Below, piece by piece: positions 7,896 through 16,890 of a DNA stretch of 39,434 nt. The DNA is taken from NCBI GenBank assembly GCA_001603505.1, contig LUZC01000032.1:1-39434 (forward strand). Direction: 5' to 3'. The DNA is from Bacteroidales bacterium Bact_11 (GTDB taxonomy: Bacteria; Bacteroidota; Bacteroidia; Bacteroidales; UBA932). Made by a program: the position numbers and the translations under genes. The notes under the pieces are model-generated. The model was given only the letters and a program-made list of their open reading frames with translations, made no database searches and was not told where the DNA came from. Each line of letters begins with the position of its first letter. Positions within the stretch are counted from its first letter, which is position 1.

Positions 7896-10800
7896 CCAGA
7901 CGGTGACCGATCAGCGTTATACCCCGCTGACGATTGAAGCCCAATTCAACAATACCCGTGTTACCATTAAGAATCCGCTGACAAAGACCATCGCCTACAC
8001 CATCAATGGAACAGGATACACGGAAAGGTCCGAGACCGAGATCAACATCGATCTCGACAAAAACCAGCGCCTGCAGCTCTATGGACAAAATGATACGTAT
8101 GCCAGTTTTACCGATTTTCAGGATGAAAGCATAGAGTTCTTGAAAGACGGCCTGTATACGAATATACGCTGCTCCGACGACTGCTACGTCTATGGCAATA
8201 TCATGAGCCTCGTTCAGCCGACAGGGGTCTCTTCTTTGACGAATCCCGAGAACTTTGCCACCTTAACCACGTTGACAGCTCCCGTAACTTTCGTGGGATT
8301 CTTCACGGAAGTAGTTTACGTTCAGGGAAGCAAGCCTGATGAATGGCGTGCAGTAAGTCCTGATCATCAGCATATATTCAATCACCCCACCAAAGATATT
8401 CTCCTTCCCGCAACGGGGTTGACAATCGGGTGCTACGGGGCCTTGTTCGCATTCAGCGGAATAAGCCGGGTCAGCGAACTCCCGGCCACCAATATGACCG
8501 AGGGCTGTTATGCTGCCATGTATAGCAAATGCCCCAACATCCTCTCCGTCCCCGAAAACCTCCTGCCGGCAACCACAATGGCACCCTCATGCTACGGTGG
8601 CATGTTTGCCCTATGCGAAAACCTTTCTAATGCGCCGAATCTCCCCGCAACAACGTTGGCAACAGCATGCTACTCGTCCATGTTTTTGGCCTGTCTCCAT
8701 TTGGTGGACGTCCCCGACGTGCTCCCGGCAGAAACGCTCGCAGAGCGTTGCTACCATGATATGTTCAGCAACTGCAGACTTGTAACAGATTTCCCTGCTA
8801 TTGCGGCCACAACCGTAGCCAAACGGAGTTGTGAAGGAATGTTCGAAAACTGCTCGTCGATGACGGCGGCACCTGAACTTAAGGCCACGACATTGGTGGA
8901 TAGTTGTTATGCGGAAATGTTTGAGGGATGCAGCTATCTTACCTACATTAAATGTTTGGCAACCGACATCTCTGCAAAGGATTGTACCGCCGATTGGACT
9001 GAGGGCGTCGCACGTACAGGCACCTTTGTCCGGGATGAAAATATGGAGAGTTGGCGGATCGGCTCCGTGAACGGCATTCCGATGGGCTGGGAAATCTCAC
9101 CTTCAATGCCTTCTGTCACCTACCCGCTGACATTACAAGCCACTGGTGACGGCACGATTGAGATTGAAAATCCGCTGGAACTCCCCATTTGGTATGAGAA
9201 GAATGGTGAACCTTCCGAGCCCATTAATGATAATCCGATCTATATCGGAGTACAGGAGGATGACCAGGTGTCTCTATTCGGCAACAATAATGCCTATGCC
9301 GCCCGCCAACAAGGTGGTGGTGATGAGATCATTTTCACCCGGATCGACAGCGATGTTGATTGCATCGTTTTTGGCAACATCATGAGCCTCATAGCCGGGG
9401 CGGACTACCTGACTTCGACCGAACAACTTACTGGAAGCTACGCTTTCTATAAACTGTTTGCCGATAATTCTCATTTGAAGACCGATAGCCAACGAAAGAT
9501 ATCTCTACCCGCAACAAAACTTTCCTCCCATTGTTACGCCGGAATGTTTATGCGTTGCTTCGGCTTGACAGATGCACCGATACTCCCTGCCACTGAATTG
9601 GGAATGAGTTGCTACGAAGCCATGTTCGCGGGCTGCACCAGCCTTGTCACTCCGCCTGCGCTCCCCGCCACGGAATTGACTGGTTCTTGCTACGAAGACA
9701 TGTTTGCGAGCTGCACCAGCCTCACAAGTGCCCCTGCCCTACCTGCACTAAACGCAATCGATTATTGCTACTACGGCATGTTTGAGGACTGCACCAGCCT
9801 TACGGCTGCTCCCGATTTACCAGCCACGCGAGTACATTATGGTTGTTATTGGGACATGTTTGAAGGTTGTACCAGTCTGGTTTCAGTTCCGGCAGAACTT
9901 CCTGCAGAGACACTGGATGAATACTGTTATAAAGACATGTTCGCGGGCTGCACAAGCCTTACGACGGCACCGGCACTTCCGGCCATGGAATTGGATGAAG
10001 ATTGTTACTCAGGTATGTTCAAGGATTGTTTCAACCTTACGACGGCTCCGGAACTCCCCGCAGAAACATTGGCTGTAGGTTGCTACGCTACCATGTTCTC
10101 AGGCTGTACCAGTCTTACAACGGCACCCGTTCTTAAAGCAACGACTCTTAAAAGGCATTCCTACGATGAAATGTTTAATGGTTGTTCCAATCTTACTTCC
10201 ATTACATGCTTGGCAACCGATATCTCCGCAAATGGCAGCACGAACGGGTGGGTTGAAGGAGTTGCCGCCAACGGCACATTCACGACTGCTTCAGGCATGT
10301 ATGGCTGGGAAAGCGGTGATGACGGTATTCCAAACGGATGGACCGTTGAAGGAAGAGGCCCCTGCTATCGGTTATCCTTCGTGATTACGAACTGCTATCT
10401 TACCTATGGCTCGCAGTTGGATGCCGTCGCACCGGGTGCATCTTATTCCACCACAGTCCGTCCGTATGACCTTTGCCGCCTTTCTTCCGTGATTGTTACT
10501 ATGGGAGGAACCGACATCACCTCAACCTGCTATGACGAGGCGACTCATACCATCACGATTGATACTGTTTCGGCTGATGTACACATCGAAGTGACAGCTG
10601 ATCCAATCGATCATTTCAATGTCTCCTACGATCTCACCAATGCCACGGCCTCGAGTCAACCTGAGACCGTTGTTCCCGGGGAACCTTTTAATATTACGAT
10701 TCAACCCATTTCGCCGGCCAATAGATTAACGTTTACTGTCACGATGAACGGAGAAGTTTATTCCGACGGCCGGAGCGAGGGGCCGCACACAATCTATATT

Positions 10801-12102
10801 GGAGCTGTTACGGGTGACTTGGTCATTACGGCCATTGGTCGAACAGTGTATTCTATCGATGTCTCGACCGAAGGTTGTTCACGTAATAATTGGGCAACAA
10901 CAATAGAAGGGGGCAACTCATATGAGAACACCTTTACACCATACTACGATAGTTATGTGTTTACCCTCATGTCTGTAGAAATGGGAGGAACGGATATTAC
11001 CGAGTCCAGCTTTATTCCCAGCGAAAACAAGGTTTATATTGAACAGGTTACCGGTGATCTTCGTATAGTGGCAAGAGTGGCAGAAAGAGGTTATCCAATT
11101 ACACAACACTTAACACATATTACATCTAGTTATGTGGATGCATACACGCCAAAAAACTCTTTCTCGGCTATATTGACTCCTGATCCTGGATATACTATCG
11201 ATGTCAGCAGTGTTGTAGTAACGATGGACGGCACGGAGGTAAAGGATGCTTACGACTGGGCACAAAGAACGGTAACACTGTCGCCCGTGACTGGCGCTGT
11301 CGAGATCTGGGCCGAAGCTACTGAAGGAGCGGAGCAACGAACCATCGAATTTGAGATCACAAACGCTACAGTCAATGGCAATGTCCCGATTGTGGGTAAT
11401 ACGGCCACGCTCGATTACCTGGCAACCTACGAAGCCGATGTCGAGCCGACCGGTAGCTATGATGCGGTGATAATCAACGTTAAGCGTTGGATAGATGGAA
11501 AGAAACCATATTGGGAAGATGTGACATCAGAATATGTATTCGAAGATAATCAGATCTATATCCATTCGATCCAAGACAATATGAAAGTCATTGCCACTGG
11601 AACCTATTATTACAATATCGAAAGAAATCTTACGAACTGTAATTTATCGAACGGGAACAATCGGGTCAAAGGCGGTCAAAGTTATTCCACTTATATCAAT
11701 CCGACTGTCAGTGGTGGAACATTAACAGTTACTGTAACGATGGGCGGTTCAGATATCACGTCGTCTTGCTTCAATGGGAAAGACTACATCAATATTCCCA
11801 ACGTAACCGGGAATATTTCCATCACAGCCACGGTGGAAGGCGGATCCTCCTATGTGAATGTTTTATACGACTTAAAGGATGTCTCCTCTTCCAATTCAGG
11901 CAAATATGGGACACTAGGCGATACGTATCAAACAACTCTGACTGCCAAAAATCCTTTCATTATCAATGTTACGCACAATGGCTCTCAGATAATAAAAGAA
12001 GATACGGCCAAGTATGATGAAAAAAGTGGGTATTACATCTACGATATTTACATCTCCCCTATTGAAGGCGATATAAGTATTAGTGCATACACCAAAGGGT
12101 AA
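7141..12102 (+). CDS. Giant surface lipoprotein 2: fimbrillin-like, CYxxMF repeats, beta-domain array
   Basis: A 1653-residue paralogue of the preceding giant protein with the same plan. The signal peptide ends LAAAC with lipid Cys23, followed by Leu-Asp-Asp, consistent with surface export. Residues about 25-255 are nearly identical to copy 1 (fimbrillin-like). Two header-plus-repeat units follow, with header motifs CYVYGNIMSL and CIVFGNIMSL. The repeat blocks hold 7 CYxxMF units (about 419-607) and 9 (about 789-1030), each closed by a GVAxxGTF...GIPxGW cap. The C-terminal part, about 1074-1653, carries about seven degenerate beta-domains with MGG-x-DIT and VTGDL/I motifs. There is no poly-Asp linker. 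It probably acts as a cell-surface adhesin or antigen; no ligand can be inferred from sequence. Confidence 0.9.
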   Translation: MKALHWLYRCLALASALFLAAACLDDITNDIDLTGNVAKIIPYSVTANSAADTKVGLNAANKYFFEEGDMLIVSGKRGDETIEGVLTLQSGASSQTASFSGNLTWKGGSGDKPADNFPLSFRLFSKDQSTEPFTAAITDDIVEAVQLFSTFAKESEFSKMSLDLEQGTAFINFDLTMEPAPTDGKYDIELFNNKTESMTSAQVQVTDGEAIFCAAFPGGTTLYQAKFSLAGVDFKFAGTATELKAGKKYTVSQTVTDQRYTPLTIEAQFNNTRVTIKNPLTKTIAYTINGTGYTERSETEINIDLDKNQRLQLYGQNDTYASFTDFQDESIEFLKDGLYTNIRCSDDCYVYGNIMSLVQPTGVSSLTNPENFATLTTLTAPVTFVGFFTEVVYVQGSKPDEWRAVSPDHQHIFNHPTKDILLPATGLTIGCYGALFAFSGISRVSELPATNMTEGCYAAMYSKCPNILSVPENLLPATTMAPSCYGGMFALCENLSNAPNLPATTLATACYSSMFLACLHLVDVPDVLPAETLAERCYHDMFSNCRLVTDFPAIAATTVAKRSCEGMFENCSSMTAAPELKATTLVDSCYAEMFEGCSYLTYIKCLATDISAKDCTADWTEGVARTGTFVRDENMESWRIGSVNGIPMGWEISPSMPSVTYPLTLQATGDGTIEIENPLELPIWYEKNGEPSEPINDNPIYIGVQEDDQVSLFGNNNAYAARQQGGGDEIIFTRIDSDVDCIVFGNIMSLIAGADYLTSTEQLTGSYAFYKLFADNSHLKTDSQRKISLPATKLSSHCYAGMFMRCFGLTDAPILPATELGMSCYEAMFAGCTSLVTPPALPATELTGSCYEDMFASCTSLTSAPALPALNAIDYCYYGMFEDCTSLTAAPDLPATRVHYGCYWDMFEGCTSLVSVPAELPAETLDEYCYKDMFAGCTSLTTAPALPAMELDEDCYSGMFKDCFNLTTAPELPAETLAVGCYATMFSGCTSLTTAPVLKATTLKRHSYDEMFNGCSNLTSITCLATDISANGSTNGWVEGVAANGTFTTASGMYGWESGDDGIPNGWTVEGRGPCYRLSFVITNCYLTYGSQLDAVAPGASYSTTVRPYDLCRLSSVIVTMGGTDITSTCYDEATHTITIDTVSADVHIEVTADPIDHFNVSYDLTNATASSQPETVVPGEPFNITIQPISPANRLTFTVTMNGEVYSDGRSEGPHTIYIGAVTGDLVITAIGRTVYSIDVSTEGCSRNNWATTIEGGNSYENTFTPYYDSYVFTLMSVEMGGTDITESSFIPSENKVYIEQVTGDLRIVARVAERGYPITQHLTHITSSYVDAYTPKNSFSAILTPDPGYTIDVSSVVVTMDGTEVKDAYDWAQRTVTLSPVTGAVEIWAEATEGAEQRTIEFEITNATVNGNVPIVGNTATLDYLATYEADVEPTGSYDAVIINVKRWIDGKKPYWEDVTSEYVFEDNQIYIHSIQDNMKVIATGTYYYNIERNLTNCNLSNGNNRVKGGQSYSTYINPTVSGGTLTVTVTMGGSDITSSCFNGKDYINIPNVTGNISITATVEGGSSYVNVLYDLKDVSSSNSGKYGTLGDTYQTTLTAKNPFIINVTHNGSQIIKEDTAKYDEKSGYYIYDIYISPIEGDISISAYTKG

Positions 12103-12146
12103 TCTCGTTTCATCGTCCTAGAAAGCCAATACCCCGATATTATTAC

Positions 12147-12188
12147 TCATTACATGGATTCCGGTTTGACCTGGAATCCATGTAATGA
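12147..12188. terminator. Perfect 16-bp hairpin after giant gene 2
   Basis: Arm 12147-12162 (TCATTACATGGATTCC) pairs perfectly with 12173-12188 around a 10-nt loop that may close by two more pairs. It starts 45 nt after the giant gene's stop and lies between that gene and the convergent ATPase remnant. No T-tract is present on either strand. The geometry matches the hairpin after giant gene 1. Confidence 0.6.
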
Positions 12189-12233
12189 TATAATGAACAC
12201 TCACATAAAGCAACTTTCCGTAACCCCATGGCG

Positions 12234-12791
12234 TTAATACAGAAATCCGAATATCCAAAGCGGAATTTGGTTTCCGAAAGCATACTCGATGTCGTCTTTC
12301 ACCACATAACCTTCCTTCGCTCCAGAAATCTGCTTTTTGCCTTTTCCTGGTCCTCCCACCTCAAAGGTCTTTCCCTCTATTTCGAAGTCGGATATGGGCG
12401 ACGCCAGCGTTTCAAATTGCTGCTTCGTCCAGCATAAGAATATGGTTTCGCGTGCGTTGCCGATATCGGGCTTCTCTCCCGACAGGACATGGGCCACGTT
12501 GGGATTGTGCAGGTAGAGTTTGTCCATCTTGCGAAGTATGGCGTCGCCGTTTGCTTTCATCTGGAGCATTGAGACCAGTTCCGCTTTCTCGAGATACTCC
12601 AGGTACTTGGGCAATTCGTCGCGGTCCAAGCCCAAGTCGCGCGCCATCTCTGAATAATTGATTTTCACTGGAACGCTTGGGGAGAGGTTCCAACCGTTTC
12701 GTAAATTGAGGAACTCCCGGAAGGACCATACAGGCAAGTGGTATTCGATGACGCGACGGCTCAAGTCGGCCCTGCGGTAATTATCCCGCAA
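12234..12791 (-). pseudogene. Truncated ATPase remnant with DUF4143-type C-terminus
   Basis: The last about 185 codons of an AAA-family ATPase of the DUF4143 type, proteins usually near 400 residues. The recognisable family pieces are RRADLSRRVIEYHLPVWSF, FREFL, a helix-turn-helix-like segment (LGLDRDELPKYLEYLEKAELV) and the family-typical end IPLWIFGFLY. The Walker A and B nucleotide-binding regions are missing entirely; homology starts within about six codons of the only possible start, a TTG. The FREFL segment also seems to join directly to the winged-helix part, where intact members have roughly 90 more residues, suggesting an internal deletion too. The gene is therefore probably dead. 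Its 5' end lies next to the purF promoter. Confidence 0.75.
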
Positions 12792-12824
12792 TTATATCCA
12801 TTTACCCATCCCGGTGTATCATTC

Positions 12825-12857
12825 CTTGAAAAAATATTGAATAATTCCGTATCTTTG
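12825..12857 (+). promoter_or_regulatory. purF promoter (-33 CTTG, -7 TATCTTTG)
   Basis: The Bacteroidetes -7 consensus TAnnTTTG is matched by TATCTTTG at 12850-12857. A near-consensus -33 box, CTTG, lies at 12825-12828 with 21 nt between them. The ATG of purF follows 20 nt downstream. Confidence 0.75.
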
Positions 12858-12877
12858 CGCCTTAGCAACGTCACTCG

Positions 12878-14665
12878 ATGGAAGAGATCAAGCACGAATG
12901 CGGAATCGCCATGATCCGGCTGAGGAAGCCGCTTCAATACTACCAGGAAAAGTACGGAACAGAATTCTATGCGCTGAACAAGCTCTATCTGATGATGGAG
13001 AAGCAGCACAACCGCGGTCAGGAGGGCGCGGGCATCGCCAGCGTGCGCCTGGTCACGGATCCGGGGCATGAGTACATGTTCCGCGAGAAGGCCATGGGCA
13101 AGGACGCCATCACCAACGTGTTCGCTTCCGTCCACAAGCAGATCGAAGACACGGAGCCCGGCGAGCAGCCGCCTTTCATCGGGGAGCTCTACATGGGCCA
13201 TCTGCGCTATTCCACCACGGGACGCAGCGGAAAGAAGTACATCCATCCGTTCCTGCGGCGCAACAACTGGAAGGCCAAGAACCTGTGCATCTGCGGCAAT
13301 TTCAACATGACCAACATCGACGAGGTGTTCGGCATGCTGGCCAACCAGGGGCAGTACCCGCGCAACAGTTCCGACTCCTATGTGCTGCTGGAACTGATGG
13401 GCCACCGCCTCGACCGTGAGGTGGAACGCAACTACGTGGACGCCAAGCAACTGCAGCTGGAAGGGAAAGCCATCACCAGCTATATCGACCAGCATGTGGA
13501 GATTGCCAACGTGCTCCAGACCACCATGCCCCATTTCGACGGCGGCTACGTGGTATGCGGCCTGACGGGCAGCGGCGAGCTTTTCGCGATGCGCGACCCC
13601 AACGGCATCCGCCCCGCCTTCTGGTATGCCGACGACGAGATCGTGGCCGTGGCCAGCGAGCGCCCGGTGCTCCAGACCACCTTTGCCGCGGAATATACGC
13701 AGGTGCGTGAGATTCCGGCCGGAGAGGCCCTGATTGTCAACGGACGGGGCGAGCTGCAGTTCAAGAAGATCATCCCGCCGCGGCGCCCCGCCGCCTGCAG
13801 TTTCGAGCGCATCTATTTCAGCCGCGGCAACGACCGCGACATACACCGGGAGCGCAAGCAGCTGGGCTACCAGCTGCGCGACAGCATCCTCAAGGCCATC
13901 GACCACGACATTGAGCACACCGTGTTCTCCTATATCCCCAACACCGCCGAAGTGGCCTACTACGGCATGGTGGAGGGCATCCGGCAGCTCTATCCCGGCA
14001 TCCGCGCCGACAAGGTGGTATCGAAAGACATCAAGCTCCGCACCTTCATCACGGAGGGCAATGCCCGCAACGACCTGGCCGGACACGTGTACGACATCAC
14101 CTACGGCACCCTGACGCCCTACGTGGACAACCTCGTGGTGATCGACGACAGCATCGTGCGGGGCACCACCCTGCGCGAGAGCATCATCCGCATCCTCGAC
14201 CGGCTCCACCCGAAGAAGATCGTGATCGTGAGCTCCAGCCCGCAGGTACGCTACCCCGACTGCTACGGCATCGACATGTCGCACATGAAGGAGTTCATCG
14301 CGTTCCACGCCGTGGTGGCCCTGCTCAAGGAACACGGCAAGAGCAGCCTGATCGACGTGGTGTACAAGCAGTGCAAGGAGCAGCAGTACAAGCCGGCGGC
14401 GGGCTGCCTCAACTACGTGAAGCGACTCTACGACGCCTTCACCGACGAGCAGATCAGCCGCAAGATCGTGGAACTCCTGCGTCCCGACGACATCGGCGCC
14501 GAGGTGGAGATCGTGTACCAGACGCTCGAAGGCCTGCACAACGCCTGCCCCGGCCATCCCGGCGACTGGTATTTCAGCGGCGACTACCCCACCCCGGGCG
14601 GCTGCAAGATCCTCAACAACGCCTTCATCGACTACTACGAAAACGATTACATCAAGCATAAATGA
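12878..14665 (+). CDS. purF: Amidophosphoribosyltransferase (PurF family), 595 residues
   Basis: Catalyses the first committed step of purine synthesis, transferring glutamine amide nitrogen to PRPP to give phosphoribosylamine in the cytoplasm. The N-terminal glutamine amidotransferase (Ntn) domain has HECGIA with the candidate nucleophile Cys8, followed by [10 protein letters not shown]. The phosphoribosyltransferase domain carries the PRPP loop [12 protein letters not shown] at about residues 419-431. At 595 residues it is longer than classical PurF (about 470-510), as is usual for a second Bacteroidetes PurF-type group. Cys8 would need removal of a seven-residue leader to become N-terminal. 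The stop overlaps purC's start by 4 nt (ATGA), so both are translated together. The role as the only PurF of the cell cannot be judged from this window. Confidence 0.9.
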   Translation: MEEIKHECGIAMIRLRKPLQYYQEKYGTEFYALNKLYLMMEKQHNRGQEGAGIASVRLVTDPGHEYMFREKAMGKDAITNVFASVHKQIEDTEPGEQPPFIGELYMGHLRYSTTGRSGKKYIHPFLRRNNWKAKNLCICGNFNMTNIDEVFGMLANQGQYPRNSSDSYVLLELMGHRLDREVERNYVDAKQLQLEGKAITSYIDQHVEIANVLQTTMPHFDGGYVVCGLTGSGELFAMRDPNGIRPAFWYADDEIVAVASERPVLQTTFAAEYTQVREIPAGEALIVNGRGELQFKKIIPPRRPAACSFERIYFSRGNDRDIHRERKQLGYQLRDSILKAIDHDIEHTVFSYIPNTAEVAYYGMVEGIRQLYPGIRADKVVSKDIKLRTFITEGNARNDLAGHVYDITYGTLTPYVDNLVVIDDSIVRGTTLRESIIRILDRLHPKKIVIVSSSPQVRYPDCYGIDMSHMKEFIAFHAVVALLKEHGKSSLIDVVYKQCKEQQYKPAAGCLNYVKRLYDAFTDEQISRKIVELLRPDDIGAEVEIVYQTLEGLHNACPGHPGDWYFSGDYPTPGGCKILNNAFIDYYENDYIKHK

Positions 14666-15609
14666 AAGCCATCACCCACACCGATTTCCACTTCCCGGGA
14701 CAGGGCTCCCGCTATGTCGGAAAAGTCCGCGACGTCTATACCATCGACGGAAAATACATCCTGCTCGTAGCCACCGACCGCATCTCCGCGTTCGACGTGG
14801 TGCTGCCCAAGGGCATCCCCTGCAAGGGCCAGGTGCTCAACCAGATCGCATCGGGATTCCTCGACAAGACCGCCGACATCGTGCCCAACTGGAAGATCGC
14901 CGAAGTCGATCCGATGGCCACCGTGGGCATCCTCTGCGAGCCGTTCAAGGTGGAGATGGTGGTGCGCGGCTACCTCGCCGGACACGCCTGGCGCGAGTAC
15001 TGCGCAGGCAAGCGCTCGCTCTGCGGCGAACCGCTTCCCGAAGGGCTGCGCGAAAACGAGAAACTCCCCCGCCCCATCATCACCCCGACCACGAAGGCCA
15101 GCGAAGGGCACGACGAGGACATCAGCCGCGAAGAAATCATCGCACAGGGACTCGTTTCCGCCGAGGATTACGCGCAGCTGGAACAATACACGCTCGCGCT
15201 CTTCCAGCGCGGCCAGGAACTCGCGGCCGAGCGCGGCCTGATCCTGATGGACACCAAATATGAATTCGGCAAGCGCGACGGGAAGATCTACCTGATGGAC
15301 GAGATCCACACGCCCGACTCCTCCCGCTACATCTATGCGGAAGGCTACGAAGACCGCCTCGCCCGCGGCGAGCGCCAGAAGCAGCTCTCGAAGGAATTCG
15401 TGCGCGAATGGCTCATGGCCGCCGGCTTCCAGGGAAAGGAAGGGCAGCAGGTGCCGCCGATGACCGACGAAGTGGTGGCGGGCATCACCGACCGCTACAT
15501 CGAGCTCTACGAGCACATCATGGGCGCCCCGTTCTGCAAGCACGAAGACGAGGACATCCCCGGCCGCATCGACCGGAACGTCAGGGCCTTCCTCGCGCAG
15601 CGCGGATAA
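14662..15609 (+). CDS. purC: SAICAR synthetase
   Basis: Phosphoribosylaminoimidazole-succinocarboxamide synthase, which condenses CAIR with aspartate using ATP in purine synthesis. The 315-residue length matches Bacteroidetes PurC. Recognisable motifs are GKVRDVY near the N-terminus, [26 protein letters not shown], and LMDTKYEFG...[12 protein letters not shown] in the C-terminal half, the family ATP-grasp-like and substrate-binding signatures. Its start overlaps the purF stop by 4 nt, which fixes the start and indicates translational coupling. It is convergent with the next gene, with only 9 nt between stops. Confidence 0.96.
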   Translation: MKAITHTDFHFPGQGSRYVGKVRDVYTIDGKYILLVATDRISAFDVVLPKGIPCKGQVLNQIASGFLDKTADIVPNWKIAEVDPMATVGILCEPFKVEMVVRGYLAGHAWREYCAGKRSLCGEPLPEGLRENEKLPRPIITPTTKASEGHDEDISREEIIAQGLVSAEDYAQLEQYTLALFQRGQELAAERGLILMDTKYEFGKRDGKIYLMDEIHTPDSSRYIYAEGYEDRLARGERQKQLSKEFVREWLMAAGFQGKEGQQVPPMTDEVVAGITDRYIELYEHIMGAPFCKHEDEDIPGRIDRNVRAFLAQRG

Positions 15610-15618
15610 AGGGGCCGC

Positions 15619-16305
15619 CTAGCTCGGCAAATCCTTGTTTTTCTTGTTTTTGAAGAGTTCGTAGATCGCGCTCAGGTCGGTGTCGCGCGGGCTGCGGTCG
15701 CGGTCGCGCTCCACGTCCTGTGGCTCCGTGCCGTCGCCCGACATCAGGTAGTCGAACATCGTCTGATAGACTTCCACCAGGCTGAGGGCCGTCTCGAGAT
15801 AGCCGATGAGCGTGGCCTTCGACAGCGGATAGGTGGAGATGAACGGGTTCTCGTACTGGTCTTTCTTCTCGGAGAGTTCCCGGCCCTCCGCCGCGTAGTC
15901 GGGCTGGAGCTGGCGGCACACCGTGCGGTAGCTCTCCACTTCCGAATGCGCGCGGCCGGCCTTCTCGTCTTCGTCGAGCACCCAGAGAAAGTCTTCGAGG
16001 TCTTCCCCGGCGTAGTTCAGGCACTCGGCCAGCAGGGAAATGAGGTCGCGGAACGTGTCGCCCGGCACGTCCACCAGCAGCGACTTGTCGTGCTGGTCGT
16101 CGGGCCAGGGTTCGCCCTTGCCCGTGTCGAGGAAACGCTTACGGAGATTGTAGTAGCGGATGAGGTGCTCCTTGTCTTCCTTGGTCAGGTTGTCGTCCTG
16201 CAGCATCTCGAGGACCGGCGAGGCGGCATACGACCGTCCCCGGGCCGATTCTTCCCGGAGAATCATCTCTTCCAGCAGTTCCCGCACTTTTTTCGGTATG
16301 GCCAT
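15619..16305 (-). CDS. Hypothetical acidic protein, 228 residues
   Basis: A soluble, highly charged, mostly helical protein with no recognised domain, signal peptide or membrane segment. The sequence is rich in Glu, Asp, Leu and Arg, with an N-terminal amphipathic segment (KKVRELLEEMILREE) and a low-complexity charged stretch at about 195-207 (DVERDRDRSPRD). It is probably cytoplasmic. The start at ATG 16305 is supported by a -7 box (TATCTTTG on the minus strand) at 16328-16335. It is divergent from the thioredoxin-fold gene and convergent with purC. Confidence 0.8.
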   Translation of the reverse strand: MAIPKKVRELLEEMILREESARGRSYAASPVLEMLQDDNLTKEDKEHLIRYYNLRKRFLDTGKGEPWPDDQHDKSLLVDVPGDTFRDLISLLAECLNYAGEDLEDFLWVLDEDEKAGRAHSEVESYRTVCRQLQPDYAAEGRELSEKKDQYENPFISTYPLSKATLIGYLETALSLVEVYQTMFDYLMSGDGTEPQDVERDRDRSPRDTDLSAIYELFKNKKNKDLPS

Positions 16306-16327
16306 GTCATCTTTCTCTTGAGGGTGG

Positions 16328-16335
16328 CAAAGATA
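16328..16335 (-). promoter_or_regulatory. -7 box TATCTTTG for the 15619-16305 gene
   Basis: An exact TAnnTTTG match on the minus strand, 22 nt before the ATG at 16305. No convincing -33 TTTG is seen at 19-21 nt spacing. It lies 12 bp from the divergent box at 16348. Confidence 0.55.
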
Positions 16336-16347
16336 CGCATTTTTACC

Positions 16348-16355
16348 TATCTTTG
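16348..16355 (+). promoter_or_regulatory. -7 box TATCTTTG for the thioredoxin-fold gene
   Basis: An exact TAnnTTTG match, 22 nt before the ATG at 16378. A -33 element at normal spacing is not obvious. With the opposing box at 16328-16335 it forms a very compact divergent promoter pair. Confidence 0.55.
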
Positions 16356-16377
16356 TGGAGATTCAATCTTCCACAAC

Positions 16378-16887
16378 ATGAAAAAACTCCTGATCATCGC
16401 GCTCCTGGCCTCGTGCTGCACGCTGCTGGCCGGCGCCCAGACGCAAGGGCTGAAGAAAGTGTACGACGAATCCGTGAACCCCAACACGCAAATCGACCAG
16501 GCCCTCAAGACGGCCAAGGCGGAAGGAAAGTTCGTTGTCTGCCAGGTGGGCGGCAACTGGTGCCCCTGGTGCCTGAAATTCGCCGATTTCATCGAGAAAG
16601 ACGCCGCCATCAAGCAGCTGGTCGACGAGAATTTCGTGTACATCCATGTGAACTACAACCCGCGCGACACGAAGAACGATCCGGAGAAGGCCAAGGCGGC
16701 CGCCAAGATGATGGCCCGGCTCTGCAATCCAGGCCGTTTCGGCTACCCCGTGTTCGTGGTGCTCGACGCCAAGGGCAACGTGCTCCACACCCAGGATTCC
16801 AGTTTCCTGGAAGAGGGCGAGAGCTACGATGCCAAGAAGGTTACCCGGTTCTTCAAGAACTGGACGCCCGCGGCGGTGAAGCAATAG
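16378..16887 (+). CDS. Periplasmic thioredoxin-fold protein (CPWC)
   Basis: A 169-residue exported protein of the thioredoxin/DUF255-like group. An N-terminal signal peptide (residues 1 to about 20, ending LAGA) is followed by a thioredoxin fold. The redox motif WCPWC has Cys62 and Cys65, and a later GYPVFVVLD holds the cis-Pro typical of the fold. It probably acts as a thiol-disulfide oxidoreductase in the periplasm. A frame opening much further upstream would cover the divergent gene; the ATG at 16378 is preferred because the signal peptide begins there and a -7 box sits at the right distance. The stop is only 3 nt from the convergent DPP IV gene's stop. Confidence 0.88.
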   Translation: MKKLLIIALLASCCTLLAGAQTQGLKKVYDESVNPNTQIDQALKTAKAEGKFVVCQVGGNWCPWCLKFADFIEKDAAIKQLVDENFVYIHVNYNPRDTKNDPEKAKAAAKMMARLCNPGRFGYPVFVVLDAKGNVLHTQDSSFLEEGESYDAKKVTRFFKNWTPAAVKQ

Positions 16888-16890
16888 TCG

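Noticed and set aside
1-12200. Mobile element carrying the giant genes
   Set aside because: The region is AT-richer and duplicated, but no integrase, transposase, tRNA target or flanking direct repeat was seen.
12761-14659. 632-residue minus-strand frame opposite purF
   Set aside because: It mirrors a well-supported gene in GC-rich DNA, is rich in Val/His/Ala and matches no family.
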